Shown here: positions 11,186 through 21,427 of the stretch, piece by piece
Position numbering within the stretch: position 1 is the first letter of the stretch
Layout of the letters: the number at the start of each line of letters is the position of its first letter
NCBI GenBank assembly: GCA_009739215.1
Contig: VSJF01000001.1
Coordinates: 372,001 to 436,000 of the forward strand
DNA: 64,000 nt
Source of the DNA: Floccularia luteovirens
Taxonomy: Eukaryota > Basidiomycota > Agaricomycetes > Agaricales > Squamanitaceae
Reading direction: 5' to 3'
Translations under genes and position numbers: made by a program
Notes under the pieces: generated by a model
What the model was told of the DNA's origin: nothing
Database searches by the model: none
The model's input: only the letters and a program-made list of their open reading frames with translations

Positions 11186-12735
11186 TCAACTTCCACCCTC
11201 TGTCCAACCATTAGCAGGACATGGATATTCCCAGTCCTCAACCTCCAAACCAAGGGATACACTATCACCTGAATCAGATTGTGCCAAATAATGCACTGGT
11301 TCAGGGGAGGCGGTTCTTAGACATTTGGCAGGCAGTTCACTTACCTCTTCCAGTACTTCTTCTCTTGTAGTAAAGGTAGAAGGTTCAACCCTCTCTTGCA
11401 GCAAATAAGTCTCCTCATGAGTTCAGAGATGTCTTGGCTGACTGAGGAAGACCTTGAAGGTCTACAAGTTCCCTACTCCTCTTTAATGAAGGGTACGGAG
11501 TTTTGGGATGCTTCAACACCTGTGCTCCTGTAAAGGTGCTAGCAATGGGCGGAGCATAAAACTTGTGGGGATTTTTCCAGAGAAAGGAAGGCTTAGGGGT
11601 AGGAGCCAACCTAGGTGTCTCCAGACTACCCTTAAAGGATGAAGGGCTAGCTATGGCCTGACTACTACTCATCTGAGGAGTCATTCTTGCAGCAGGGGAG
11701 TGCACTAAATCACTGTTTTTAGCCATTTGTTTTTCTTTCTCTCCATGAGTTTTCTTACCCCCTCGCTTGTGCTGCTTCTTCTTGTTTCCACTGTCTGGAG
11801 AGTCTTCTTTGTTGAGCAGCACCCTGTTTTATACAGTAGAGGGGACTGTTCTTACCTTAGAGCTTACTTAGGACTTAGAGACTTAGGTACTAGTACTGAC
11901 TACTACGAATATAATTCGACAAAGGACATAAGGTCCAGTAGCTCTACTTATATACATAATTGCTGTTTGTACAGCTTTGTACAATGGTCCGTGCGCAGGT
12001 ACACTAACATATCATGTGACTACATATAGAACCTTATAGAAGGTTGTAGAATGTTTGTGGATATCACGTGCCATAGAGCATATGAGTGTGAGACACGTCA
12101 TCAGTCACGTGCTCCATCACATGATCAATTATGTAATCAGTCATGTGATTGTTGCTGTCGCAACATTCTTTAGAGTTTGACAGTGTAGACAAGAGAAGTA
12201 CAGGGTTGTTTGGGCGTACTACTCTATGCGCAGATCTGCTCAAAGAGACCAAAGTCATCTGAGCATTATATAGATTTTGGACCGCAGTAGAAACGTCATA
12301 TAGGGTCAAGGTCTGCATAGTATATTTTTGCAGCAGTGTTGCTTTGACATTTTGCCAATGGAGTGGTACAGATGCCATAGCCCATAGGGCCTGCAATAGT
12401 TCAGAGATGGCAAGGTTTTCATTAGCCAGTCTCCTAAATGTTTCACTAAGGCAGAAGAAATCTGCCTGAGGATCTCCACCACTGAGCTTGAAGAACTTTA
12501 CATCCTCCGCGAGCTTCAAAGTGGTGCTCAAGCTATGATCCTCATACCGAAGCAACTAACCAAGTCCACAAAGCACAACTAGAGGTACAGCCGTCATGAG
12601 CTGGCAAGCCAATTTAGCTCAGGGGATAATCTCGATTTTATACTACCGAGTGCAGCATCGTTTTTGTCATCCCATGTCTGCTGCAGCAGGATCATCGTCT
12701 CAGAGACGTTGTGTGGATTCCTGTGGCGAATGGAC
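11186..12735 (-). pseudogene. Copia-type gag relic, split by solo LTR B
   Basis: Looks like the gag-like (UBN2-type) region of a Ty1/Copia element. On the minus strand: SETMILLQQTWDDKNDAALG...LSPELNWL (12710-12600), a broken stretch, SLSTTLKLAEDVKFFKLSGGDP and LLQALWAMASVPLHWQNVKATLL (12540-12330), then after the LTR SPDSGNKKKQHKRGGKK (11800) and a Ser/Pro-rich tail. Removing LTR B and one TTCTT copy joins ...LSNSKE to DSPDSG in frame. There are stops at about 11415 and in the region 12560-12600 plus a frameshift near 12550. I see no zinc knuckle, protease, integrase or reverse transcriptase, so only the gag part is here. The Copia assignment rests on the pattern of the first domain; a host gene of unknown function is less likely. 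Confidence 0.65.
11810..12165 (-). mobile_element. Solo LTR B
   Basis: 356 bp. The right end, read on the minus strand, starts TGTTGCGACAGCAACAATC; the left end reads TGTTGAGCAGCACCC on the plus strand (CTGCTCAACA on the element's own strand). It is flanked by TTCTT at 11805-11809 and 12166-12170. Same family as LTR A, C and D, opposite orientation. It sits inside the Copia gag relic. Confidence 0.9.
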
Positions 12736-13155
12736 GACAGCAAGTTCCAGACACTACTGACCTATACAGCTGCATGTTGCAGATAGGTCATCATGGTACT
12801 TTTCCACTCAAGCCAATGCACTCCAGCAAATACAAAAGAAACGGCTTGGAATACAGTGTGTTGCATGTTGATCTTGAATTAAAGTTGTTTTGTTGGCGAA
12901 GCTACAAATTAATGTTGCATCAGCACAATATTCAACTCAGTGTAGAGACACTGTCAAGACACATAAGGCTCACATAGATTTATTGTCATGAACAACATTC
13001 AGACTCAATCACTTGTAGAGTGGATAAGCCACCAATGCTTCTACCAGTCAAGGGAGCATGGGGGAGTCACTTCACAAGAGGTAAGAGCTTTAAGTCACTG
13101 TCATCATAGGCAGTGATGAGCGTGCCATTAAGACTGACAACCAGGGCCCATAACC
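12736..13155. other. Unassigned spacer between Copia relic and LTR C'
   Basis: No recognisable gene. An 88-codon open frame on the plus strand (12711-12977) has no known motif and overlaps the Copia relic antisense, so I do not call it. Confidence 0.5.
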
Positions 13156-13459
13156 TGTAAAGCAGCCATGTGTGCAAGACACAGTGGAGAAACTCAAAGT
13201 CTTACCTTGTGCTTACTTGGTTCACACCTTACGGTTAGTGTTACTACTACTACCTATAGAATAGGACAAGGGATCTATTCTGCATAAGAGTGTCCTTATA
13301 TACAAATCTAGCTATATATATATATTTGTATAGGGTCCATGACATGATGCATAGGGCATAGGGCATGGGGCATATATGAGTGTAGTCATGTGACATATCA
13401 TGTGTGACTCATCACCTGATGAATTATATAATCCATTATGTGATCGTGCTGTCGCAACT
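13156..13459 (-). mobile_element. LTR C' (inverted near-copy of LTR C)
   Basis: About 304 bp, the reverse complement of LTR C (14132-14435) with only scattered differences by eye. On its own strand it starts (A)GTTGCGACAGCACGATCAC and ends GGCTGCTTTACA. It contains the same TATATAAGGAC promoter-like box. The flanking bases do not form a target-site duplication, so it may be one side of a rearranged element rather than a clean solo LTR. Confidence 0.8.
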
Positions 13460-13915
13460 GTCAAGAGCTGACTTCTATACGATCTCTGTGAACGCAGAGA
13501 TACTTGTAGGACAGAGTTAAGACATGGCTTCAACGATGTCCGTTGCACCCTGCCGACTTCTGTGTCTTACTTGTAGGCACGGAGGAGAATGTCCTGTAAG
13601 GGATGGAGGAAGAGAGACGGACGAGAAAGACAGAGAATGGAGCAATTACGAGTCTTATTTGATATTCAAGCTACAGAATAATTACAATATGTGTAGCTTA
13701 AATACAGTAAAGGTTTTGTTATCTCCACATGGAGGATACAACATGAGGGAGATAACAATAATAGGATAAAGGGAATTTAAAAGGAGAAATAACATGAGTT
13801 AAACACAACTTAAAGGTTAAAATAGAAGAAGTCCATTGACATCTGTTTATGTCCATTGAATGAAGTCTATGGTGACATGTCTGTGTGTTCCGTGTGTTCC
13901 GTAAGGTGCGGAGAT
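13460..13915. other. Spacer between LTR C' and the Gypsy-2 reverse transcriptase
   Basis: No recognisable gene. It contains short A/T- and GGA-rich tracts. The truncated left end of Gypsy-2 lies at about 13916. Confidence 0.5.
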
Positions 13916-14131
13916 GTCAGGTTCCTGACAGCAACAGTAAACCAACTTCATGGTGCACAGTACTTCACTAAACTAGATGTAAGGTGGGGATACAATAATG
14001 TTTGCATCAGAGAGGGAGATGAGTGGAAGGCCGCGTTTCGCACAAATCACAGGCTATTTGAACCCCTTGTCATGTTCTTTGGCCTCACAAACAGCCCCTC
14101 AACCTTTCAGACACTCATAAATGAAGTATTC

Positions 14132-14435
14132 TGTTGCGACAGCACAATCACATGATGGATTACATAATTTGTCAGGTGATGAGTCACACATGATATGTCA
14201 CATGACTACACTCACATATGCCCCATGCCCTATGCCCTATGCATTATGTCATAGACCCTATACAAATATGTATATATAGCTAGATTTGTATATAAGGACA
14301 CTCTTATGCAGAATAGATCCCTTGTCCTATTCTATAGGTAGTAGTAGTAACACTAACCGTAAGGTGTGAACCAAGTAAGCACAAGGTAAGACTTTGAGTT
14401 TCTCCACTGTGTATTGCACACATGGCTGCTTAATA
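14132..14435 (+). mobile_element. Solo LTR C inside Gypsy-2 reverse transcriptase
   Basis: 304 bp beginning TGTTGCGACAGCACAATC and ending GGCTGCTTAATA, flanked by TATTC at 14127-14131 and 14436-14440. Deleting it restores the RT reading NEVF-HNL. The last five bases are TAATA where relatives have CAACA, two C-to-T changes. A TATATAAGGAC promoter-like box is at about 14290. Confidence 0.9.
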
Positions 14436-15027
14436 TATTCCACAACCTTATTATACAGGGTTCAGTATGTGTGTACCTTGATGACATTCTTATCTACACC
14501 AAAACTCTGGAAGAACATCAAAACATTTTGTGATCTGTTCTCAAGAAACTGCGCAAACACAAACTATACCTCAAACCTGAGAAATGTGATTTTGAACAAA
14601 CACAGATCGAATATCTTGGTCTCATTATCTCTAAAGGCCACATTGAGATGGATCCAGTCAAAGTTGCAGGAGTTGCCCAATGGCCCAAACCAAATCACAA
14701 GAAGGAAGTGCAGTCCTTTTCTTGGTTTCATGAATTTTTATCACAGGTTCATACAGGACTTCTCGACACTTGCTCAACCCCTTTTTAATCTCACCAAAAA
14801 GGAACATGCCATGGCAATGGGGGGAATGATGAAAACTGTGCTTTTCGAGGCCCTCAAAAAGGCTATCACTTCCACATCTATCTTAATGTTCCCTGACAAC
14901 TCCCTTCCTTATTGTATCAAAGCAGATAGTTCAGATTTCGCAACAGGTACAGTGCTCTCACAGGTTTCACAGCATGATGACAAGCTACATCCCATTGCCT
15001 TACTTCTCTAAAAGCCTGAGTCCTGTT

Positions 15028-15396
15028 TGTTGTGACAGCAACTATCACTGTGAAGGATCACATGATTCATGTAATGTGATATGTCATATGACCTAGTCAT
15101 GTGACTCACTCATCATATGCTTTATATAGTCACAGTGCATTATGACTAAGCATATTCTTTAATGTTCTACAACATTCTACAAGGAACATGTGACTTATGG
15201 AACTATCTAGCACTGGACCACTATTTACAAATATGCACATACAGTAAAACTGTATATAAGGACCTTGTACTTCATACTATGCCTCTTGTCCAATTACATT
15301 AGGTAGTAGTCAGTATTAGCCTAGTAAGCACAACAAGTAAGCTCTAAGGTAAGGTAGTTCCACTCCACTGTGTGTAACACAGGGTACTGCTCAACA
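15028..15396 (+). mobile_element. Solo LTR D inside Gypsy-2 RNase H
   Basis: 369 bp from TGTTGTGACAGCAAC to TACTGCTCAACA, with CTGTT at 15023-15027 and 15397-15401. Deleting it joins SKSLSPV to ETKLRDS of the RNase H region. It contains TATATAAGGACC at about 15253. Confidence 0.9.
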
Positions 15397-17325
15397 CTGT
15401 TGAAACGAAACTACGAGATTCACTGACAAGGAGATGCTTGCCATCATTCAGTGCACTCGAAGAATGGTGACACTTTCTTGAAGGTTCGAAACACAAATTC
15501 GAGATCCATACAGATCATAAGAATCTAGAGTATTTCATGTCAGCTAAGAAACTAAACCACAGGCAGGCTCGATGGTTCCCTCTACCTGGCTCGATTCGAC
15601 TTTACAATGCACCTATCGTCCAGGTCAAACCATGGGTAAATCTGATGCATTGTCTTGCACAGGGCAGATCATGGTACTGGCAATGAAGACAATTCGAACC
15701 TGATTCTCCTGAAACCTGAGTTCTTTGTAGTATGAGTGCTTTTAGGTCTGGAACTCACTGGAGCTGAGTGTGATACTACTGCAAGACATTCGAAATGCCT
15801 TCCTGCAATGGCAATCAAGAGGATTTGGTGACTCAGGCTGCTCAAGCACTTGAAAAGTCGGAAGGGTCATCTGTGCACTCTGCAGAATGGTCTAAGTCTG
15901 ATGGGATAGGCCTGCTCCACTTTTCGAGGCAAGATCTACATGCCTCAAGACCCCGAACTTCGACTGCCACATTGTTGAACAACATCACGATACATGTATC
16001 ACAGGCTATTCTGGATGCTGGAAAACTCTTGAACTAGTGTCTCACAATTATTGGTGGCCACAGATATCTAGGTATATTGAGGAATATATAAAGACTTGCA
16101 ATCTCTGTCTGCGAACCAAATTGCAGCATCGAAAACCAATTGGGAAGCTTCATCCACTCTCCATACCAGAAGCTCAATGGGATACAGTTAGTGTTGACTT
16201 CATTATCGAGCTCCCAGATTCTCATGACTATGATGCAATCATGAATATTATTGACACAGTTTCAAAATATGCACACTTCATTCCCACAACTACTACAATC
16301 ACAGCCCTTGGTGCAGCTCGCCTATACCTATATAACATCTGGAAACTGCATGGTCTCCCAAAACGTGTGGTCTCGGATCGAGGACCACAGTTTATTGCAC
16401 AGTTTACTCAAGAACTTTATCAACTCTTAGGGATCGAACTTGCAGCCACCACTGCTTACCACCCTCAAGGGGATGGTCAGACAGAACGAGTCAATCAGGA
16501 ACTTGAATAGTACCTGAGGCTCTTTGTGAGTGAAAGACAGGATGACTGGGATGACCTACTGCCCCTAGCTGAATTCCAGTATAATAACCATGTCCATTCT
16601 GCAACTCAAGAGACTCCCTTCATGCTTGATACAGGTCAAAACCCTCACATGGGTTTCGAACCACACCAAACTGCTTCGAATATGGAGATAGTTAACGAAT
16701 TCAAGCAATGAATGAGTGAGTCATTGGAAGAAGCAAAGGCAGCACTCTCCAAGTCAAAGGAAGAGATGGCACAATACTATGATCACAGATGCGAACCAGC
16801 TCCAGTCTTTACACCAGGTGACAAGGTATATCTAGATTCAGGTGATATTCGAACCACTCAACCTTCACAAAAACTTGCACATCGATACCTCAGTCCATTT
16901 ACAGTATTGCGAAGGGTCAGTTCGAATGCATATCAACTTTGATTACCACCATCCCTGAAACGACTCCACCCTGTCTTTAATGTGGTGAAACTACTGCTTG
17001 TAATACCAGATCCCATACCAGGTCATCGCACCCCTCAACCCCCTGCACCAGTCCTTGTCAATAATGAAGAGGAGTACATTGTGGATCACATCCTCAATAG
17101 TCGCATGTGAAACAACCACCTACAATTCCTGGTACAATGAAGGGCTATGGGTATGAAGAAAACCAATGGGTTCATGCTGATGATGTTCATGCTCCTGACC
17201 TCATTACAGAATTTTACCACTTGAACCCTGGTGTACCTCGACGCATTCGAGCTGCCTTCACCACTATAAACTCTATTGATTCAGTAGCTTCGTGGCATTT
17301 AGGACACGTTGGGACACCACTCCTT

Positions 17326-17338
17326 AGAAGGGGGGCGA
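17326..17338 (+). promoter_or_regulatory. Polypurine tract of Gypsy-2
   Basis: AGAAGGGGGGCGA immediately before the 3' LTR, the position of the plus-strand primer in LTR retrotransposons. Confidence 0.75.
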
Positions 17339-17624
17339 TGTAAGGGGAACCCCAAGTTCAACCTTTCGAACCCTTCAAAACCACTCAGCAATACCTCGAC
17401 ACCACTTCCCACTATCCTCAATACAACTTCAACATGCTTACTATCAGGAAGTTATATATTTAGATACAATTACTAAGGTTGCCACCCATCTAAGATGGTA
17501 ACCCTCCTTTGATACCTCTTCTATTTTTATCCACATATATAGCAACACCCCTGGACAGAAATCCTTAGACTTTTCTCTTCAGATTTCCTGTCTAGGTGAG
17601 TAGATAGAATATGTATACTTTACA
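17339..17624 (+). mobile_element. 3' LTR of Gypsy-2
   Basis: 286 bp starting TGTAAGGGGAACCCC directly after the polypurine tract and ending ATACTTTACA; TGTAA/TTACA form the terminal inverted repeat. The promoter-like ACATATATAG lies at about 17535. No matching 5' LTR is in the window, consistent with the 5' truncation of the element. Confidence 0.75.
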
Positions 17625-18244
17625 ATATAATAACTTTGGATTTCCTGTCCAGTTCAACATGCTTCCTGTTTCGCAGCCTAGTTGTGACACTTTGAAACAC
17701 ACACCACACGAAACTGCCCAGTTGCCCTTACACTTATTTTTTGGGGTCCTAGATGCAAAATGTCTACCAAGTGTTGCTATAAAGCTCTTATGTTACTGAG
17801 TACACTAGTCTTTGACTATGAAGGGAATAGTGAAGTGCAGCCAATCCATGTCTTATGACAGATTGCTATCTTCAACCATCCCCCAAGCATGAATATTGGT
17901 TATAGTTTGGCTGTCGATAAGAGGTGGTGTATAGTTGACAGTATCTGGTAGTCCAATATGAAATTGAGCCAGCATATATTTGGTTCCTTCTCCAGGTTGT
18001 ATGTCAACTGTGGGTATTGAACTTTTTTCTCATTCAGCATTTTGCTTTGTTTAGCTTTTGACATGTAAAAGCCATCCTATGCTGTGTTATCTGGAGTCTG
18101 AGAATAATATTTACAGGTAGCCTGACTGCAGTTTTGAGAGGCAGCCCAGCATTTTCATTTTTGTTTTGTATTTATGATATTTATCTTTTTGTCAATTTCT
18201 AGAATCACATGATCCACCTAACGCATCAGCTCACTACAGGCACC
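17625..18244. other. Spacer with a possible minus-strand gene remnant
   Basis: Between about 18030 and 17810 the minus strand reads IPTVDIQPGEGTKYMLAQ..., NIHAWGMVEDSNLS, stop, DMDWLHFTIPFIVKD. Around 70 codons with one TAA look like protein but match no family I recognise. No introns or start are evident. The rest of the stretch shows nothing. Confidence 0.3.
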
Positions 18245-18719
18245 CATACCTGTTTTGGTCAGAAACAGATATTATGAATAATGTTTTCTGTTTCTCATGG
18301 CCTTTTCTTATGAGAAAAAGGTTATCTGTTTCTGGGTGAAAAAGATAGAGAAAAAGATGATATTTTTCTGAGCTATTTCTGGTAGAAATAGGTATTCTTT
18401 ATCTGATTCTTTTTCTACTAGAAACAGAAATATTATTTCTGATGAAAAAAAAAAGTGAAAAAGACATCTATTTCTAGCAGAAAAAGGCATGTTCCTTTGT
18501 TAGCAGGTATTCTTTTTCCTTTTTTTTTCTGCTAGAAATAGAACTCCTGTTTCTAGTAGAAAAGAAAAAGAAAACCTGTTTCTACCAGAAATAGTTCAAA
18601 AAAAGATAACCTTTTTGTATTTTTTTTCTAGCAGAAACAGGAAATCTTTTTCTCAAAGAAAAAGTGTGAGAAACAGTAAACATTTTTCATAATACCTGTT
18701 TTTGACTGAAACAGGTATG
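18245..18719. mobile_element. Foldback (MITE-like) element made of repeated palindromes
   Basis: 475 bp with inverted ends CATACCTGTTT...AAACAGGTATG, flanked by GGCACC at 18239-18244 and 18720-18725 (or GGCACCCATA if the next four bases are counted). Inside, a palindromic core of the type TTTCT-AGC-AGAAA recurs about ten times with changing centres (GGT, ACT, AGC, GCT, AGT, ACC) and spacing of roughly 20-60 bp, often preceded by CCTG and followed by CAGG or AGG. There is no open frame. The element is strongly A/T-rich with oligo-A and oligo-T tracts. Likely a non-autonomous DNA transposon or foldback element. Confidence 0.7.
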
Positions 18720-18725
18720 GGCACC

Positions 18726-19188
18726 CATAGTGCATTGGAGGGGATGCAGCAAGGGGAGCTTTGAAATTGATACACATAAGAAAAATGCACAGCCACCCAA
18801 TTGACGTGATGTGAGAAGAGATAACTTGAGACTTCGTGTTGCCTCTTTGAGAAGAATCTTGTATGTACCCAAAAGTGAAAATCTGGGGAGATTTCTAGCT
18901 AAGTACCAAAGATCCCTATAGTTTTCCTCATTCGATCATCAGAGACAAAAATACGATGCATCTCGATATGTAGTGGCACATAGAAATGAGGGTTTAATAT
19001 TTAATATCAACTTCTTGACATAATTAGTATGTGAAGAAGTTTACATGTTAGATGGAACAGCTGATAGAGATATGTATCTCAGTTCAAGGATATCATGATG
19101 ATATGTTTGTTAAAACCCTTGTTATACCCACTAACGATCTATTATTATACCCTCCCCAGAAACGAAAGAAAGGATCGGGAACGACCCC
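18726..19188. other. Spacer downstream of BCAT
   Basis: AT-rich; it contains the 3' untranslated side of the aminotransferase gene. No gene seen. Confidence 0.5.
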
Positions 19189-20917
19189 TCAATCTACGGA
19201 AACGATCCACTCGCTTGGGATCTTGCCTGTCTGGCGTCCAACGAGTTCGGTCCAAATTGGTCGAGATACAGGACCCATGCCGTCTTGACCAGTGGGGATT
19301 GGAATGTCTTCACCCAGGTATCCAATTTTATCTACTGGGCTAATCACACACTGCGGTACCTATGAGAAACGAAGTATATTGGGTTAATGAAAGAAGGAAT
19401 ACGTGTTTCGATAAGGAAGCAAATTTACCAGCTCCGAAAAGTTCTACAAGAGAGCCTGATCTTGAAGCTTCTTTTATTTCTTTTATTGTTATTGGGCGTT
19501 CCGAGACGATAAGCTTTGAGGGCAGATTGGATATCGGGCATTTTGACGAAGCGTGGTCACGGGCGAGAGCTAATACTGAGTCGCGTGTTACACCTGGTAG
19601 GATCATTCCATCTAATGGGGGAGTGACCAACTCGAGTGCTGTTGGTGGTTTTGGATGATGATATCTGAAGGTAGAGAATAGTAGACCTACCTCCATCTTC
19701 CTTCCGGAGCACCACGAAGAGATTCATTGTTCCGACCTTGATTGTACGGATCTAAATCTTGGGTATCAAAAGAAAGAATGGAGTCAAGTCACCTCTGTAA
19801 GATAATGCTCCGGACCATGAAGCCATAGATTTTGTGCATAACCCATATTAGCCGCAGTTTTTTGAGGGAGGATACCTGGTGCATAATTGACGCCGAGTTT
19901 GTATGCTCCGGTGCCTCGGATCTTGTTATTACGGGTATTCACCAGGGAAAAAATGCATACATACCACCAGGAGCAGCACGGATGAACTCGGTTGTACCGT
20001 ATAAAGATACAGGCTTGAAACCATTAGGGTAATAAGGGCCAACGGGACTCAATATCACGAACAGTAGAGCATCGCTTGGAGGCGAGACACCAATTGCACT
20101 TTGTGTGCCAACTAGAATGAGGTTAGTGAGGAAATAAGGATAAGGAATTGGAAAGTGATGGATTACTCATTGTCGGCCGAATGTATAAGCTATGACCCGG
20201 TTCTTTAGGCACCCACTGCTTTTCCAGGCTGATAAGTCGCTTGATGAGGGTAAGAAGCGCGTCACCGTTGAATTCCTATCAAAATAAAGCTTAGAAAATC
20301 CGATAATTATGTTTCAATCGCGCTTACCGGAAGAGCAATACGCCGCGCGCTAGAGTTCATACGCTTCATGTTCATATCTGGTCTAAAGATTGTTACTTTG
20401 CCATCTGCATGGTGGTATGCTTTCAGGCCCTCGAAGATGGTTTGTGCATAATGCAGGACAGTTGAGCTCGGTTCGAGAGAAAGAGGACCGTCTGGTATGG
20501 TGTGGGAGGAGTGTTTGAAAGGAGTAGTGAATCATACTGACATGGTTCAATGCGGGGTTTACCCCAGCCTGTTTGTACGTTCCATGGGATAGTTAGCATA
20601 TGGTCAGTCTGGATACTTTTTTGATTAGTGAGTCGTAAGTTGGATATCCTGTGCTCACAAAGGTATTTCCAAACTTCAACGTTGAAGATAAAGGTATCTG
20701 TTTAGGATTCTGTGTCTTGATAATTTCTAACTGTGAGGGCTAGAAGAAGAGTAAGGAGGCAGAATTACATTAGATGAAGAGGGATACGAACGTCGATATC
20801 TGGTAGAGAACTGTTGTATCTAACGGCGGTTGCACCCCATGAGAGACTCTTGGGTTTGAGTACATGGCTTGTACCAGAAGAAAAAGACCTGAGAGAGCGT
20901 AAGTGGATGAATGACAT
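19189..20917 (-). CDS. Branched-chain amino-acid aminotransferase, one-base frameshift near the C-terminus
   Basis: PLP enzyme that transfers the amino group between leucine/isoleucine/valine and 2-oxoglutarate. Start ATG 20915-20917; the N-terminus is rich in Arg/Ser ([13 protein letters not shown]), suggesting mitochondrial import. Nine introns; the spliced product shows [24 protein letters not shown], the PLP lysine region [39 protein letters not shown] and LVELFGAG. The last exon should read [18 protein letters not shown] and end at TGA 19189-19191, but one extra base near 19352 shifts it to GTAVCD-stop. As it stands the protein would lose about 55 residues that are conserved in the family. 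This may be an assembly error; otherwise the gene is damaged. Orthologue of yeast BAT1/BAT2. It shares a divergent promoter region with the gene at 21428. Confidence 0.9.
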
Positions 20918-21427
20918 TGGACAAGTGCAGGTCAACCCGGGAGGATCTCTCAATTAAAATAAATGTCGATGTCACACATTTGTCACTTTATACAGTAACC
21001 GTTGTTACTACTCCATAAGTATGATAATACACTTAACTACGGTTTCATAAAGTTGTATGAAAAGTGGTCATTTTTTAATGAAGCATTAGCGCTATAGTTT
21101 TTGTGGCCTTGCACTCGAAGCTGCCAGGTTGAGTTGTTGTACGAATTGAGGGTAGTGACCACGTGGGCTCGAGAAATTGATATAGTTTCTAACGTTCTTG
21201 GCTTCAACTCTTTCTGATCTTTTGCTCTTGTTTTCTTACAAGGCTATCTCACCCACCACTGGGTTGCCCGAGGTTGTCGTCGACGTTTGGCGTGTTGGCC
21301 TCCTTATATACCCACGTCTCTCTGAGTATTTCGCTCCACTAGCTTACACGGTCTCCTTTACTTCCGCCACGACAGCGATCAATTTTTTTTTTGTCTTTGG
21401 TTGTTAGATTTTTCGCTGTCTTCCATC
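20918..21427. promoter_or_regulatory. Divergent promoter region between BCAT and the coiled-coil gene
   Basis: 510 bp separating two start codons that point away from each other. It holds pyrimidine-rich stretches just upstream of the plus-strand gene (TCTTTCTGATC..., CTCCTTTACTTCC) and no open frame of note. Individual factor sites cannot be assigned. An alternative upstream Met for BCAT lies at 20953. Confidence 0.5.

Larger units (their letters stand above)
13916..17338 (+). pseudogene. pol: Gypsy-2 (chromodomain type) pol, 5'-truncated, with two nested solo LTRs
   Basis: Fragments in order: reverse transcriptase ([39 protein letters not shown], then after LTR C HNLIIQGSVCVYLDDILIYT with the YLDD site and FLGFMNFYHRFI), RNase H (IKADSSDFATGTVLSQ, and after LTR D PVE...), integrase (NYWWPQISRYIEEYIKTCNLC zinc finger; VDFIIELPDS; VVSDRGPQFIAQF; AYHPQGDGQTERVNQ) and a C-terminal chromodomain-like end (EEYIVDHILNSR ... 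YGYEENQWVHADDV). Several stops fit CAG/CGA decay (16508, 16709, 16940). Frameshifts occur near 14700, 15000 and 17110. The gag, protease and the start of the RT are missing. Codon and base use are close to the host and differ from Gypsy-1, so it is a different Gypsy lineage. Confidence 0.9.

Noticed and set aside
12711..12977. 88-codon frame MWIPVANGRQQVPD... as a gene
   Set aside because: Antisense to the Copia relic at its left end and without any motif.
18300..18720. Repeated palindromes as a CRISPR array
   Set aside because: The units vary in centre and spacing, spacers are not of constant length, and the host is a eukaryote; it is a foldback element.
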